Source: Akkermansiaceae bacterium UBA4589
GTDB lineage: Bacteria; Verrucomicrobiota; Verrucomicrobiia; Verrucomicrobiales; Akkermansiaceae
Assembly: GCA_002387565.1 (NCBI GenBank)
Contig: DGJT01000062.1
Location: 1 to 24,334, forward strand
Direction of reading: 5' to 3'
Length of the DNA: 24,334 nt
A program made the translations under genes and the position numbers. Shown one piece after another: positions 13,448-20,968 of this stretch. How positions within the stretch are numbered: the first letter of the stretch is position 1; every line of letters begins with the position of its first letter. Below the pieces are notes generated by a model. It saw only the letters and a list, made by a program, of their open reading frames with translations, was not told where the DNA came from and did not search any database.

Positions 13448-14252
13448 GTAGATGCCAATTATCGACTCGATGCTGAAAGCGTTCAATGGCAACAGCTTTG
13501 CCTGTATCACTATCCACAGTTATACAGACTCCACATAAGAGCACGGGGCCTTTGGCTACAGGAAACTTGGCATGCAATGCAGTTTTAAAGCGCCTAACCA
13601 CAGGTTCAATTTCTCTGCCTAAAATAGATTCAATAGGTCCACACATACCCGCATCCGTAAGGTAGCCTGTACCATTGGGAAAAATACTTTCATCAGCTGT
13701 TTGCACATGAGTATGGGTGCCGACAACTCCAGAGGCTAAACCATCCAAACAACGCCCCATACCTATCATTTCGCTCGTTGTTTCAGCATGAAAGTCTAAG
13801 AAAATAATAGAGACACCTTGCTCGCGTAGTTCTTCTACTTTTTGGGTAACGAGAACAAATGGGTTTTCTAAAGGCGGCTGCATGAAAGTACGTCCTTGCG
13901 CGTTGAGAATAGCCACCTTGCCAAATGGGTAATCTAAGATGACGCAACCACTACCAACCGTGCCTGTAGGGTAATTAAGCGGTCTTAAGATGCGAGGTTC
14001 TTTATCGAGGTAGGCCATCAGCTCATGTTGATCCCACACATGATCACCGGTGGTGATAACATCTGTACCTGCAGCAAAGAGGCTCTTGGCTATTTTAGGG
14101 GTGATACCTCTACCTCCGGCAGAGTTTTCGCCATTAACAATAGTCACATCAGCTTTAAATTGCTCTTTGAGTTTGCTGAGTTGTTGACGCAGTGCACGTC
14201 TACCAGGTTGCCCTACGACATCGCCAAAGAATAGTAAATTGATATGAGCCAT
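13440..14252 (-). CDS. ymdB: YmdB-family metallophosphoesterase (2',3'-cyclic nucleotide phosphodiesterase type)
   Basis: 270 residues from the ATG at 14252, which gives the normal family start MAHINLLFFGDVVG; an upstream ATG at 14303 would add 17 residues and overlap the divergent gene. Metal-binding motifs run in order: FFGDVVGQPGR with Asp11, IVNGENSAGGRG, TTGDHVWDQ, FLDFHAETTSE and VVGTHTHVQTADE. This matches the YmdB/TIGR00282 dinuclear metallophosphoesterases; in Bacillus YmdB hydrolyses 2',3'-cAMP and affects biofilm and motility gene expression. In many bacteria it lies beside the RNase Y gene, which is not in this window. It diverges from the membrane protein gene, with a shared 37-base spacer. 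Confidence 0.92.
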   Translation of the reverse strand: MAHINLLFFGDVVGQPGRRALRQQLSKLKEQFKADVTIVNGENSAGGRGITPKIAKSLFAAGTDVITTGDHVWDQHELMAYLDKEPRILRPLNYPTGTVGSGCVILDYPFGKVAILNAQGRTFMQPPLENPFVLVTQKVEELREQGVSIIFLDFHAETTSEMIGMGRCLDGLASGVVGTHTHVQTADESIFPNGTGYLTDAGMCGPIESILGREIEPVVRRFKTALHAKFPVAKGPVLLCGVCITVDSDTGKAVAIERFQHRVDNWHLQP

Positions 14253-14289
14253 AGTTTTGTGAAATGATAAAGCTTGAATAGTTAGCTGA

Positions 14290-15057
14290 ATGTATTCATA
14301 CAAGAAAAGTATGGAAAACTCAAATAATCCTTCACAAAACTTGCAGGAGCTTATCTTTAGTTTGCTGTTACCTATTGTGGCTCTGACGAAACTCAGTCAA
14401 ACTGGAGATGAGATTTGGCATTTAGGACCAAAGGTAGGTTTAGCTGTAGCTCTTGCGCTACCTATTGGTTACGGTATATATCACTTTATCAAGACGCGTA
14501 AATTTAGTATGATGAGTATGCTCGGTTTAGTTTCTGTTTTGGCCACTGGGCTTATTACTATTTATTTATGGAATGAAGATGGATCAGTTAAACCTGAAGC
14601 ACCATTGCTCTTTGGCTTAAAAGAAGCCTTGATACCTTTTATTTTAGGTTCAGCTATTTTATTAAACTCACAATTGTTTAAGAGTTTATTTTATCAACCA
14701 GCTTTATTTAATATCAAACTCATAGAAGAGCAGGTAGAAGCTAAACAGCAGCAAGTGAATTACGCCAGAGCATTGAAAATGAGTGTGATGATATTTGCAG
14801 GTTCATTTTTTATTAGTGCGACCCTTAATTGGTTTGTAGCTCAATATTTTTTAAGCAGTATAGATTATAATGCTGCAGATAGTTTAGCTCTGTATAATGC
14901 AGCTATTGCCAAAATTACAGGCTGGGGTTTTGTCGTTATAGGAGTGCCTGCGATTATCATTTCTTGCTTAGCTTTATGGTATTTAATCCAACAATTAAAG
15001 AAAGTCACAGGCTTAAATGTAGATGATATTTTACATGCTCAAGAAGCCAAAAAATAA
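14290..15057 (+). CDS. Six-helix membrane protein, VC0807/septation-protein-A-like
   Basis: 255 residues from ATG 14290, or 248 from ATG 14311 (MENSNNPSQN); the second start leaves more room for a promoter. Six hydrophobic segments are visible, around LIFSLLLPIVALTKL, VGLAVALALPIGYGIYHFI, MSMLGLVSVLATGLITIYLW, EALIPFILGSAILLNSQLF, SVMIFAGSFFISATLNWFV and GWGFVVIGVPAIIISCLALW, followed by a soluble C-terminal tail. The LP-x-GYG-I pattern and the EALIP helix recall the VC0807 family, which is related to intracellular septation protein A (YciB). The role of that family is unknown to me. It ends six bases before the secreted esterase gene, so the two are likely an operon. No Shine-Dalgarno is evident. 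Confidence 0.7.
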   Translation: MYSYKKSMENSNNPSQNLQELIFSLLLPIVALTKLSQTGDEIWHLGPKVGLAVALALPIGYGIYHFIKTRKFSMMSMLGLVSVLATGLITIYLWNEDGSVKPEAPLLFGLKEALIPFILGSAILLNSQLFKSLFYQPALFNIKLIEEQVEAKQQQVNYARALKMSVMIFAGSFFISATLNWFVAQYFLSSIDYNAADSLALYNAAIAKITGWGFVVIGVPAIIISCLALWYLIQQLKKVTGLNVDDILHAQEAKK

Positions 15058-15063
15058 GTCATA

Positions 15064-15879
15064 ATGAAGTTATTTGTCATTACATGTTTATGCAGTGCGT
15101 TAGGGTTAATAGCTATTCAAGCGCAAGAACCTCAAACTACTAACTCTTCTTCAAGAAGCAGGAACAGTAATAAGCCATCATCATTAGCTGGCTTGAACTA
15201 TTATCAATCTAAGGCACAGATTACAGAGGCTTCAATCGTACTTATTCTTTTACATGGCTACAACGCTCCTGCTAATGATTTAGTATCGATAAGTAAAAAA
15301 TTATTTTACCAGCAAGAATATAGATACTTGGAGCGCTACCTGAGTTGCTTGTACCCTATAGGTCCGATGGAGACTTACGAAGGAGGCATGGCATGGAGCG
15401 AGTTAAACGGAGAAGGTTTTGTGCGTTCACAAGCTAAACTGCAATCTTTTATTAAGGCAGTTCATCAGATCAATCCTACAGCAAAAATAATAGTAGGAGG
15501 CTTTTCTCAAGGAGCCATTATGACACTCAATCTTATGGCCAAAGAAATAGAAGCGATTAATGCTTATGCACTTTTTGCGCCAGCCAACATGATGTTATAC
15601 AAACCCAAAGGGCTTAAGGTAAAACCCGTATTTATGACTCATGGACGTCAGGACAAGGTTTTGAGATTCAGCGAGAGTCTATCGATAAAACGTTATCTAG
15701 AGGGTAAAAACTACCCTATAACATGGGTGCCACATGAGGCAGGCCATATCATGGAAGCATTATCCCTCAAAAAATTCAACCTCTTTATAAAAGGCCTGTT
15801 CACACAAGAGGAGCACGACGCACTTCAAGAGAAATATCAAGTTGAAAAATCCGCTGTAGAAAATACAGAGAATTTCTAA
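15064..15879 (+). CDS. Secreted alpha/beta hydrolase, phospholipase/carboxylesterase type
   Basis: 271 residues with a signal peptide (core FVITCLCSALGLIAI, likely cleavage after IQA at 18-20), then a Ser/Asn-rich linker (TTNSSSRSRNSNKPSS) before the catalytic domain. The oxyanion strand is LILLHGYNAPAND (60-72). The nucleophile is Ser148 in GGFSQGA, the acid Asp197 in THGRQDKVL and the base His228 in HEAGHIM, which is the layout of the carboxylesterase/acyl-protein thioesterase family. Substrate unknown: a short-chain ester or lysophospholipid is likely. It follows the membrane protein gene by six bases. Its TAA (15877-15879) overlaps the stop codon of the convergent ffh gene, leaving no intergenic DNA. 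Confidence 0.85.
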   Translation: MKLFVITCLCSALGLIAIQAQEPQTTNSSSRSRNSNKPSSLAGLNYYQSKAQITEASIVLILLHGYNAPANDLVSISKKLFYQQEYRYLERYLSCLYPIGPMETYEGGMAWSELNGEGFVRSQAKLQSFIKAVHQINPTAKIIVGGFSQGAIMTLNLMAKEIEAINAYALFAPANMMLYKPKGLKVKPVFMTHGRQDKVLRFSESLSIKRYLEGKNYPITWVPHEAGHIMEALSLKKFNLFIKGLFTQEEHDALQEKYQVEKSAVENTENF

Positions 15880-17306
15880 AATCTTCTTCCTGGCGCGCGT
15901 TTTTTGCCTTTTTTGCCCATGCCACCCATGAGCGCTTGTAGTTGAGCAGGGTCCATATTAGCTATATCTGGCATGCCTCCACCCATGCCTCCCATAGCTC
16001 CCATCATTTGCTTCATTTTACTTTGAGAGCCAAACATTTGTTTCATTTGATTGAATTGCTTGAGCAGTTGATTCACCTGCATCAGTGAGGTTCCTGACCC
16101 CTTGGCAATACGCTCACGGCGCGAAGGCTTGAGGATCTCTGGTTGGCTACGCTCTTGCTTAGTCATAGAGAGCACAATGGCTTCCATATGTTTGATTTTT
16201 TTATCATCCATGCCAGCGGCGGGCAGCTGAGCTTTCATTTTATTCATGCCAGGAATCATGCCCATGAGGCCTTCGAGAGGACCCATGTTCTGCATCATTT
16301 TAAGCTGCTCAAGAAAGTCATTAAAATCAAATTGACCTGACTCAAGGCGTTTGGCAGTTTTTTGTGCCTGTTCCTCGGTAATGGCTTCTGCTGCTTTTTC
16401 AACCAGTGATACCATGTCGCCCATGCCAAGGATACGGTCAACTAAGCGTTTAGCATCAAAGGCCTGCAAATCACCTACTTTTTCGCCTTCACCAATAAAC
16501 TGAATAGGCTTGCGTGTGACTTGAGTGACGGATAGTGCAGCACCACCGCGAGCATCACCATCGAGTTTAGTGAGGACAAGCCCTGTGACAGCGACAGCCT
16601 TATCAAAAGATTCAGCAACAGAGACCGCTTGCTGACCTGTGGCACCATCAACCACAAGTAAAGTTTCTTGTGGTTGAATCAGAGCATGGACATTCTGTAG
16701 CTCCATAATAAGACTTCCATCAATTTCTTGGCGACCTGCTGTATCAAAAATAACCAAGCTGCTAGCTTGTTGCTTACTCCAATCTAGAGCGAGCTTAACT
16801 GCTTGCGCTACATCTGTCATACCTGCTGGAGGGCAGAAGCAAGGCACATCAATTTGTTTAGCTAGAGTTGCGAGCTGTTCAATAGCTGCTGGACGGTACA
16901 AATCACAGGCAACGAGTAGCGGCTTTTTGCCCTGTTTTTTATAAAAATGAGCGAGCTTAGCGGCTGTCGTGGTTTTACCAGCACCATTGAGACCACAGAT
17001 GAGAAAGTGTGCAGGAGGAGCTAGACTGATTTCTTTATTATCATGAGACAAAAGAGCAATAAGCTCATCACTAAATATCTTAACAATTTGCTCACCTGGC
17101 TTTATGCTCTTGAGAACCTTTTCTCCCAGAGCTTGCTCCTTGATTGTCGCAATCAGAGTCTTAACCACGCTGTAGGCAACATCGGCTTCGAGTAAAGCCA
17201 CTCGAATTTGCTGCAAAGCATCTGCAATATTTTTTTCTGAGAGCTTACCTTGTCCACGCAAAGTTTTGAATACGCCCTCGAGTTGATCTCCTAATTGATT
17301 GAACAT
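15876..17306 (-). CDS. ffh: Signal recognition particle GTPase Ffh (SRP54)
   Basis: 476 residues. Ffh binds 4.5S RNA and signal sequences of nascent membrane proteins and, with FtsY, delivers ribosomes to the membrane. The N domain (1-90) begins MFNQLGDQLEGVFKTLRG. The G domain has GLNGAGKTTT (105-114), ACDLYRPAA, DTAGR (188-192) and TKLDGDARGGAA (246-257). The M domain has GMIPGMNKM, RRERIAKGSG and a Met/Gly-rich end with a basic tail (KKGKKRAPGRRF). Gln193-Glu194 after DTAGR replace the more usual Leu-His. AGGA lies 9 bases before the ATG, a weak Shine-Dalgarno. The stop overlaps the stop of the convergent esterase gene. No ffs RNA gene or ftsY is seen nearby. Confidence 0.97.
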   Translation of the reverse strand: MFNQLGDQLEGVFKTLRGQGKLSEKNIADALQQIRVALLEADVAYSVVKTLIATIKEQALGEKVLKSIKPGEQIVKIFSDELIALLSHDNKEISLAPPAHFLICGLNGAGKTTTAAKLAHFYKKQGKKPLLVACDLYRPAAIEQLATLAKQIDVPCFCPPAGMTDVAQAVKLALDWSKQQASSLVIFDTAGRQEIDGSLIMELQNVHALIQPQETLLVVDGATGQQAVSVAESFDKAVAVTGLVLTKLDGDARGGAALSVTQVTRKPIQFIGEGEKVGDLQAFDAKRLVDRILGMGDMVSLVEKAAEAITEEQAQKTAKRLESGQFDFNDFLEQLKMMQNMGPLEGLMGMIPGMNKMKAQLPAAGMDDKKIKHMEAIVLSMTKQERSQPEILKPSRRERIAKGSGTSLMQVNQLLKQFNQMKQMFGSQSKMKQMMGAMGGMGGGMPDIANMDPAQLQALMGGMGKKGKKRAPGRRF

Positions 17307-17457
17307 AATAATTTTTCCTGCGCTAGCTATAGCAAAGCCTTACTAAAAAGTCAAAATGAGACCTATAAAATAATATCACAAATCAGCCTTTTGATTTTTA
17401 ACCATTAGATCAGGCAAAGAAAGCTGAAAACAGTAATGCAAGATTGACTAGCGAGGT

Positions 17458-17472
17458 GCTTAAGCCTTAAGC
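17458..17472. promoter_or_regulatory. 15-base palindrome immediately upstream of the UDG-like gene
   Basis: GCTTAAG, a central C, and CTTAAGC form a perfect palindrome ending seven bases before the ATG at 17480. TTGACT at 17444-17449 would be a -35 box with TTAAGC, inside the palindrome, at -10 after a 17-base spacer. This would place the transcript start at or next to the start codon. It could be an operator or just a chance restriction-site-like sequence. Confidence 0.35.
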
Positions 17473-17479
17473 TGGAGCC

Positions 17480-18286
17480 ATGGTTGAAGCCAAAGAAATT
17501 CTTATTGATTATCTACAAGACTTACAAGATAATGGACAGACCCATGTGAGCATCGAGCCTGAAGCTCGTGAGATACTCATGCAGTGGTACAAAGCAGGCA
17601 AAAAGAATAAAAAAGCAGGGCAAAATCAGCAGCAAGAAACGGCATTAGTTGAGCTAGATAAACCTCTCTTTGCTGAGTCTGCTAAAAACACACAAAAACC
17701 TCAATTAGTACAAGCAGCAAAAACTCCATCAGCTGTAAAAGCTCCGTCTCAACCAGAAGGCTCACAGCCGCAACCAGCAACCAAGCCAATCAATTACCTG
17801 TTTGCCCTACAAGCGGCTCAACCTAATTTGACATGGACGGAATCGACTTACCAGCCCTCTGCTCAATTGGTCATCATTACAGAAAAACCCCAGACCGCAG
17901 AGCAGTGTAAAAAATTAACTCAAATTTTAGCAGCTATGGGGCTAAAGGTTGATGAGGTCAGTATTGCCTCACTCTACAAACAGTCACAAGCTGTGATAAA
18001 CGATGAATATACCAATCTCAGTATAGGTTTATTAGCACAAGAACTGCAAAAGCATCCGCATGAGTTAATTCTCGGTTTGGGAGAAGGTTTGCTAAAGTCA
18101 TTTGAACATTTAAAAAATGACTACAGTATAGCTACACAGATGAGCTCTACCCTTATAGATTTAGAGAGCTTAATAGCCCGAGATGACGACCTGAGCATCA
18201 AACGTCAATTCTGGGAAAGTATGTTAGAGGTCATGAATAGCCTTAAGCTTCCTATATCACAAAAACAGCAAAGCTATTTTAGTTAA
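17480..18286 (+). CDS. Uracil-DNA glycosylase family 4-like protein, probably catalytically dead
   Basis: 268 residues. The N-terminal helix (1-38, ILIDYLQDLQDNGQ) is followed by a low-complexity Lys/Gln/Pro/Ala linker (40-103) and a C-terminal domain (about 104-268). From memory, that domain lines up with family 4 uracil-DNA glycosylases: LVIITEKPQTAEQ (130-142) at the GEAPG position, QILAAMGLKVDEVSIASLYK (148-167) at the LLxxMLxAMGLxRxxVYIxNxxK position, HELILGLGEGLLKSF (194-208) at the IVALGxxAxxxLL position, and LIDLESLIARDDDLSIKRQFW at the HPSYLLR...KRxVWED position, ending LPISQKQQSYF. The catalytic motif, the PFVG segment and the HPSxLL histidine are absent. Only one Cys (143) remains of the four expected Fe-S ligands. 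It may therefore have kept the fold and lost enzyme activity. The function is unknown. Upstream neighbour ffh is divergent; downstream is a PEP-CTERM remnant. Confidence 0.6.
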   Translation: MVEAKEILIDYLQDLQDNGQTHVSIEPEAREILMQWYKAGKKNKKAGQNQQQETALVELDKPLFAESAKNTQKPQLVQAAKTPSAVKAPSQPEGSQPQPATKPINYLFALQAAQPNLTWTESTYQPSAQLVIITEKPQTAEQCKKLTQILAAMGLKVDEVSIASLYKQSQAVINDEYTNLSIGLLAQELQKHPHELILGLGEGLLKSFEHLKNDYSIATQMSSTLIDLESLIARDDDLSIKRQFWESMLEVMNSLKLPISQKQQSYFS

Positions 18287-18292
18287 AGCTAA

Positions 18293-18430
18293 TTAACAGC
18301 TATTGGAGCTTATGTGTATGATAATGGTGCTGGTAGCGTATTTTTAGTTGTGGCTCCTGAGCCATCAAGTGTGGCTTTATTAGCACTAGGTTTAACTAGC
18401 TTAGCCTTTACTAGAAAACTCAAGGCTTAA
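18293..18430 (+). pseudogene. PEP-CTERM sorting-domain remnant
   Basis: The frame open from 18293 to TAA at 18428-18430 reads 45 residues with no ATG. The last 25 residues are a textbook PEP-CTERM signal: APEPSSVALLALGLTSLAF followed by the basic TRKLKA. The preceding part (AIGAYVYDNGAGSVFLVV) looks like the end of a secreted beta-rich domain. The frame is closed by TAA at 18290-18292, just after the UDG-like gene, so the rest of the gene is missing. This is best read as the tail of a deleted exosortase substrate. It implies that the genome has, or had, an EpsH-type exosortase system. It is followed by a good terminator that probably belonged to the lost gene. Confidence 0.75.
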
Positions 18431-18478
18431 GTTACCTAAATAATAACTAAATAATAATTTGATAAATTTATTTAACGC

Positions 18479-18511
18479 AAAGCCTACTTCTTGATTGAAG
18501 TGGGCTTTTTT
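18479..18511 (+). terminator. Intrinsic terminator
   Basis: A 12-base-pair stem (18479-18490 with 18497-18508; core AGCCTACTTC against GAAGTGGGCT with one G-U pair), loop TTGATT, and six T at 18506-18511. It would end plus-strand transcription from the UDG-like gene and PEP-CTERM remnant before the minus-strand AraC gene that ends at 18532. Confidence 0.88.
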
Positions 18512-18531
18512 GTATTTGCAAAGAAAAGCCC

Positions 18532-19443
18532 CTAAACAGTAGAGAATTGTTGCTGCTGAGCTAGATATTGACGTGCGGTAATCCCTGTAATTTTGCGGAA
18601 TTGCCTACTGAAATAGTTACTATCATTAAAGCCCACACAAAAAGCAATTTCAGTAATAGTCATGTCAGTGCTGCGCATCATTTCCATGGCTCTTTGAATG
18701 CGCAAGTGAATTAGGTATTCAATAGGTGATTGGTGAGTGGCCTTGCGAAAGACGGTAAGCAAATTGCTTTTAGACATATTAGCAATAGAGGCAAGCTCCT
18801 TGAGTTTCCAGTCCTTGTCATAAGAGTTTTCCATAGCTCCGATGACATTACCCACTCTTATGAGAGCCTGTGACTCGATACTGCTACCTTGGGTGTAGGA
18901 ACGTGAGAGGTAAGTGATGATTTCTAGCAGCTTAGATCTGAGTGCTATTTCATAGCCTGCCACTTTTTGCTCACATTCTAATTCCATGTCACTACTTATT
19001 TTGTTGAGGTAAGCAAGGGCTATTTGCTCTACATGCAGGCGGCTATTGAATTTGTGTTCATTGCGGTAATGCGGCTCTAAGACAAACATAGCGCAATAAC
19101 CAGGCATGCGGCGCAATTCATTTTCTGGCAAGTTAAGCTCTTTAGGGTTGTACATGATGTTAATGAGCTCAAGGTCTTGGCGGCTATGAAAAAAGTGTTT
19201 TTGATGGCCTTGGAGGAGAAATATATCGCCTGCAGCAATAGGCAAATCTACCCCCTCTAAGCACTGTACAGCTTGACCTTGAGTCACAATGACTAACTCG
19301 CAAAAATCATGACTATGCTCTACCTTTGTTAAATCATGAGGGTGTGAAGGTTCTTTGCTGCTACTAGTTTTACTGCGTCTAATAGTAATGGGAAACCCAG
19401 TTAATCCAAAATAGTGTGAGCCTTTTGCAATGATAGAGTTCAT
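18532..19443 (-). CDS. AraC-family transcriptional regulator, probable activator of the xylose genes
   Basis: 303 residues. An N-terminal cupin-like sensor domain (about 38-130; VEHSHDFCELVIVTQGQAV, then AAGDIFLLQGHQKHFF) is followed by a C-terminal double helix-turn-helix (about 208-296): WKLKELASIANMSKSNLLTV, then the AraC signature region ITEIAFCVGFNDSNYFSRQF and KITGITARQY. The domain order is that of sugar-responsive AraC/RhaS-type activators. It is transcribed away from xylA with a 187-base shared spacer, so it most likely senses xylose or a related sugar and controls xylA-xylB. This is not the XylR type of E. coli, which has a periplasmic-binding-protein-like sensor domain. The regulated sugar is inferred from position only. 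Confidence 0.88.
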   Translation of the reverse strand: MNSIIAKGSHYFGLTGFPITIRRSKTSSSKEPSHPHDLTKVEHSHDFCELVIVTQGQAVQCLEGVDLPIAAGDIFLLQGHQKHFFHSRQDLELINIMYNPKELNLPENELRRMPGYCAMFVLEPHYRNEHKFNSRLHVEQIALAYLNKISSDMELECEQKVAGYEIALRSKLLEIITYLSRSYTQGSSIESQALIRVGNVIGAMENSYDKDWKLKELASIANMSKSNLLTVFRKATHQSPIEYLIHLRIQRAMEMMRSTDMTITEIAFCVGFNDSNYFSRQFRKITGITARQYLAQQQQFSTV

Positions 19444-19630
19444 AAGTAGAGATATTGGGTGCAGAGTTATTTTATAGTGCTAATTTAATTCTAATAGCTA
19501 TCTATAATATTAATCAAGGCTAATTATAAGCTGAAAATTACAGGTTGGGATATAATGCTTATATATTAGCATATAATCTAGGACAAGGAGCTTAAACTAT
19601 GCTAGATTAAATAACATTAACTTTTAAATT
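19444..19630. promoter_or_regulatory. Divergent araC-xylA control region
   Basis: 187 bases. TATAAT at 19551-19556 is a perfect -10 box for xylA; the region 16-18 bases upstream (AAGCTG) is a poor -35, as expected of an activator-dependent promoter. GCTAATT occurs twice in the same direction (19479-19485 and 19519-19525), 40 bases apart, upstream of that -10 and suitable as an AraC-type direct repeat. ATGCT and AGCAT (19555-19559, 19568-19572) form an inverted repeat overlapping the start region. The leader is about 68 bases with no good Shine-Dalgarno at xylA. Confidence 0.5.
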
Positions 19631-20941
19631 ATGAATCAATACTTTCCTAATATCCCTCAAATTCAGTACGAAGGCCCTCAATCTAAGAACCCACTTGCTT
19701 TTAAGCATTACAATCCAGACGAAGTTGTTGCAGGCAAAACGATGAAAGAACATCTGCGTTTTGGCGCTGCTTACTGGCATGTGATGCGCAATGAACTAGG
19801 CGACCCATTTGGAGCTGGCACAGCACTTATGCCTTGGGATGATAACTCTGATAGTTTGCAGAATGCACTTGGTCGCATCCCAGTTTTCTTTGAGTTTCTT
19901 GATAAAATCGGCATTGATTACTATTGTTTTCATGATCGTGATATTTCACCAGAAGGTAGCACGCTCGCTGAAACACATACTAATTTAGTCGCTGTAACTA
20001 ATGAACTTGAAAAATACCAAAAACAAACAGGTAAAAAACTACTCTGGGGCACAGCTTGTTTGTTTTCTCACCCACGTTATGCTCAAGGTGGGGGGACTTC
20101 TCCTAATGCAGATGTATTTGCTTATTCAGCGAGTCAAATCAAGCATGCATTGGATGCGACACATCAACTAGGAGGTGAGGGTTATACATTTTGGGGAGGC
20201 AGAGAAGGTTACGCAACATTACTCAATACAGATATGAAGCGTGAGCTCGATCATCTAGCTCAACTACTTCAAGGAGCTGTTGATTACGCAAAGAAAATTG
20301 GCTACAAGGGGCAGTTCTATATTGAGCCTAAGCCACGTGAACCGTCTACACATCAATACGATTCAGATGCAGCAGCTTGTTTGAACTTCCTACGTGAATA
20401 TAATTTGCTAGATCATTTCAAACTCAACCTAGAAACGAACCATGCCACACTTGCGGGTCATACCATGGAGCACGAAATGGAGGTAGCTATTAATGCAGGT
20501 GCTCTTGGCTCTATAGATGCTAACCGAGGTGATGAGCTTCTTGGTTGGGATACAGATCAGTTTCCTACTGATATTTATGGTACTACTAATGTGATGCTTA
20601 GATTATTGGCAAGTGGAGGCTTTACTACAGGTGGTTTAAACTTTGATGCTAAGCGTCGTCGTGAATCACATCAGCCAGACGATTTATTCTATTCGCATAT
20701 TGGTGGCATGGATGCTTTTGCTCGTGGTCTTAAAATTGCAGTTGCCATGATAGAAGATGGGCGTATTGATGACTTTAAAAAAGCTCGTTATGCTTCTTAT
20801 GACTCAGGTATTGGTGCACAAATCGAAGCTGGCACCATTGATTTTGATGCGCTGGATGAGTATGCTCAGAAAATCGAGGCGCCTCAGCTGGATTCAGGCA
20901 GACAAGAAATGCTTGAAAATATAGTGAATGAGTATATCTAA
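19631..20941 (+). CDS. xylA: Xylose isomerase
   Basis: 436 residues; converts D-xylose to D-xylulose in the cytoplasm as a metal-dependent tetramer. The numbering fits the well-studied class II enzymes exactly: catalytic His101 and Asp104 in FHDRDISPEG, metal ligands Glu232 and Lys234 region in IEPKPREP, Glu268 and His271 in ETNHATLAGH, Asp296 in SIDANRGD, Asp307 and Asp309 in GWDTDQFPTD, and Asp339 in NFDAKRRR. WGGREGY is also present. The gene is divergent from the AraC regulator and 27 bases upstream of xylB, forming a xylose operon. No xylose transporter is in the window. Confidence 0.98.
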   Translation: MNQYFPNIPQIQYEGPQSKNPLAFKHYNPDEVVAGKTMKEHLRFGAAYWHVMRNELGDPFGAGTALMPWDDNSDSLQNALGRIPVFFEFLDKIGIDYYCFHDRDISPEGSTLAETHTNLVAVTNELEKYQKQTGKKLLWGTACLFSHPRYAQGGGTSPNADVFAYSASQIKHALDATHQLGGEGYTFWGGREGYATLLNTDMKRELDHLAQLLQGAVDYAKKIGYKGQFYIEPKPREPSTHQYDSDAAACLNFLREYNLLDHFKLNLETNHATLAGHTMEHEMEVAINAGALGSIDANRGDELLGWDTDQFPTDIYGTTNVMLRLLASGGFTTGGLNFDAKRRRESHQPDDLFYSHIGGMDAFARGLKIAVAMIEDGRIDDFKKARYASYDSGIGAQIEAGTIDFDALDEYAQKIEAPQLDSGRQEMLENIVNEYI

Positions 20942-20968
20942 AATTATTATAATTTAGTCATTTTTGCC

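Noticed and set aside
14025..14234. Plus-strand frame inside the ymdB gene
   Set aside because: Fully overlapped by a conserved metallophosphoesterase frame on the other strand.
16143..16657. Short reading frames antisense to or within ffh (16143-16340 plus, 16475-16657 minus)
   Set aside because: They lie wholly inside the well-conserved ffh coding region and encode no recognisable domain.
17307..17479. 4.5S (ffs) RNA next to ffh
   Set aside because: The spacer has no GGAA/GGGAG-type SRP RNA loop and no long hairpin of the right form.
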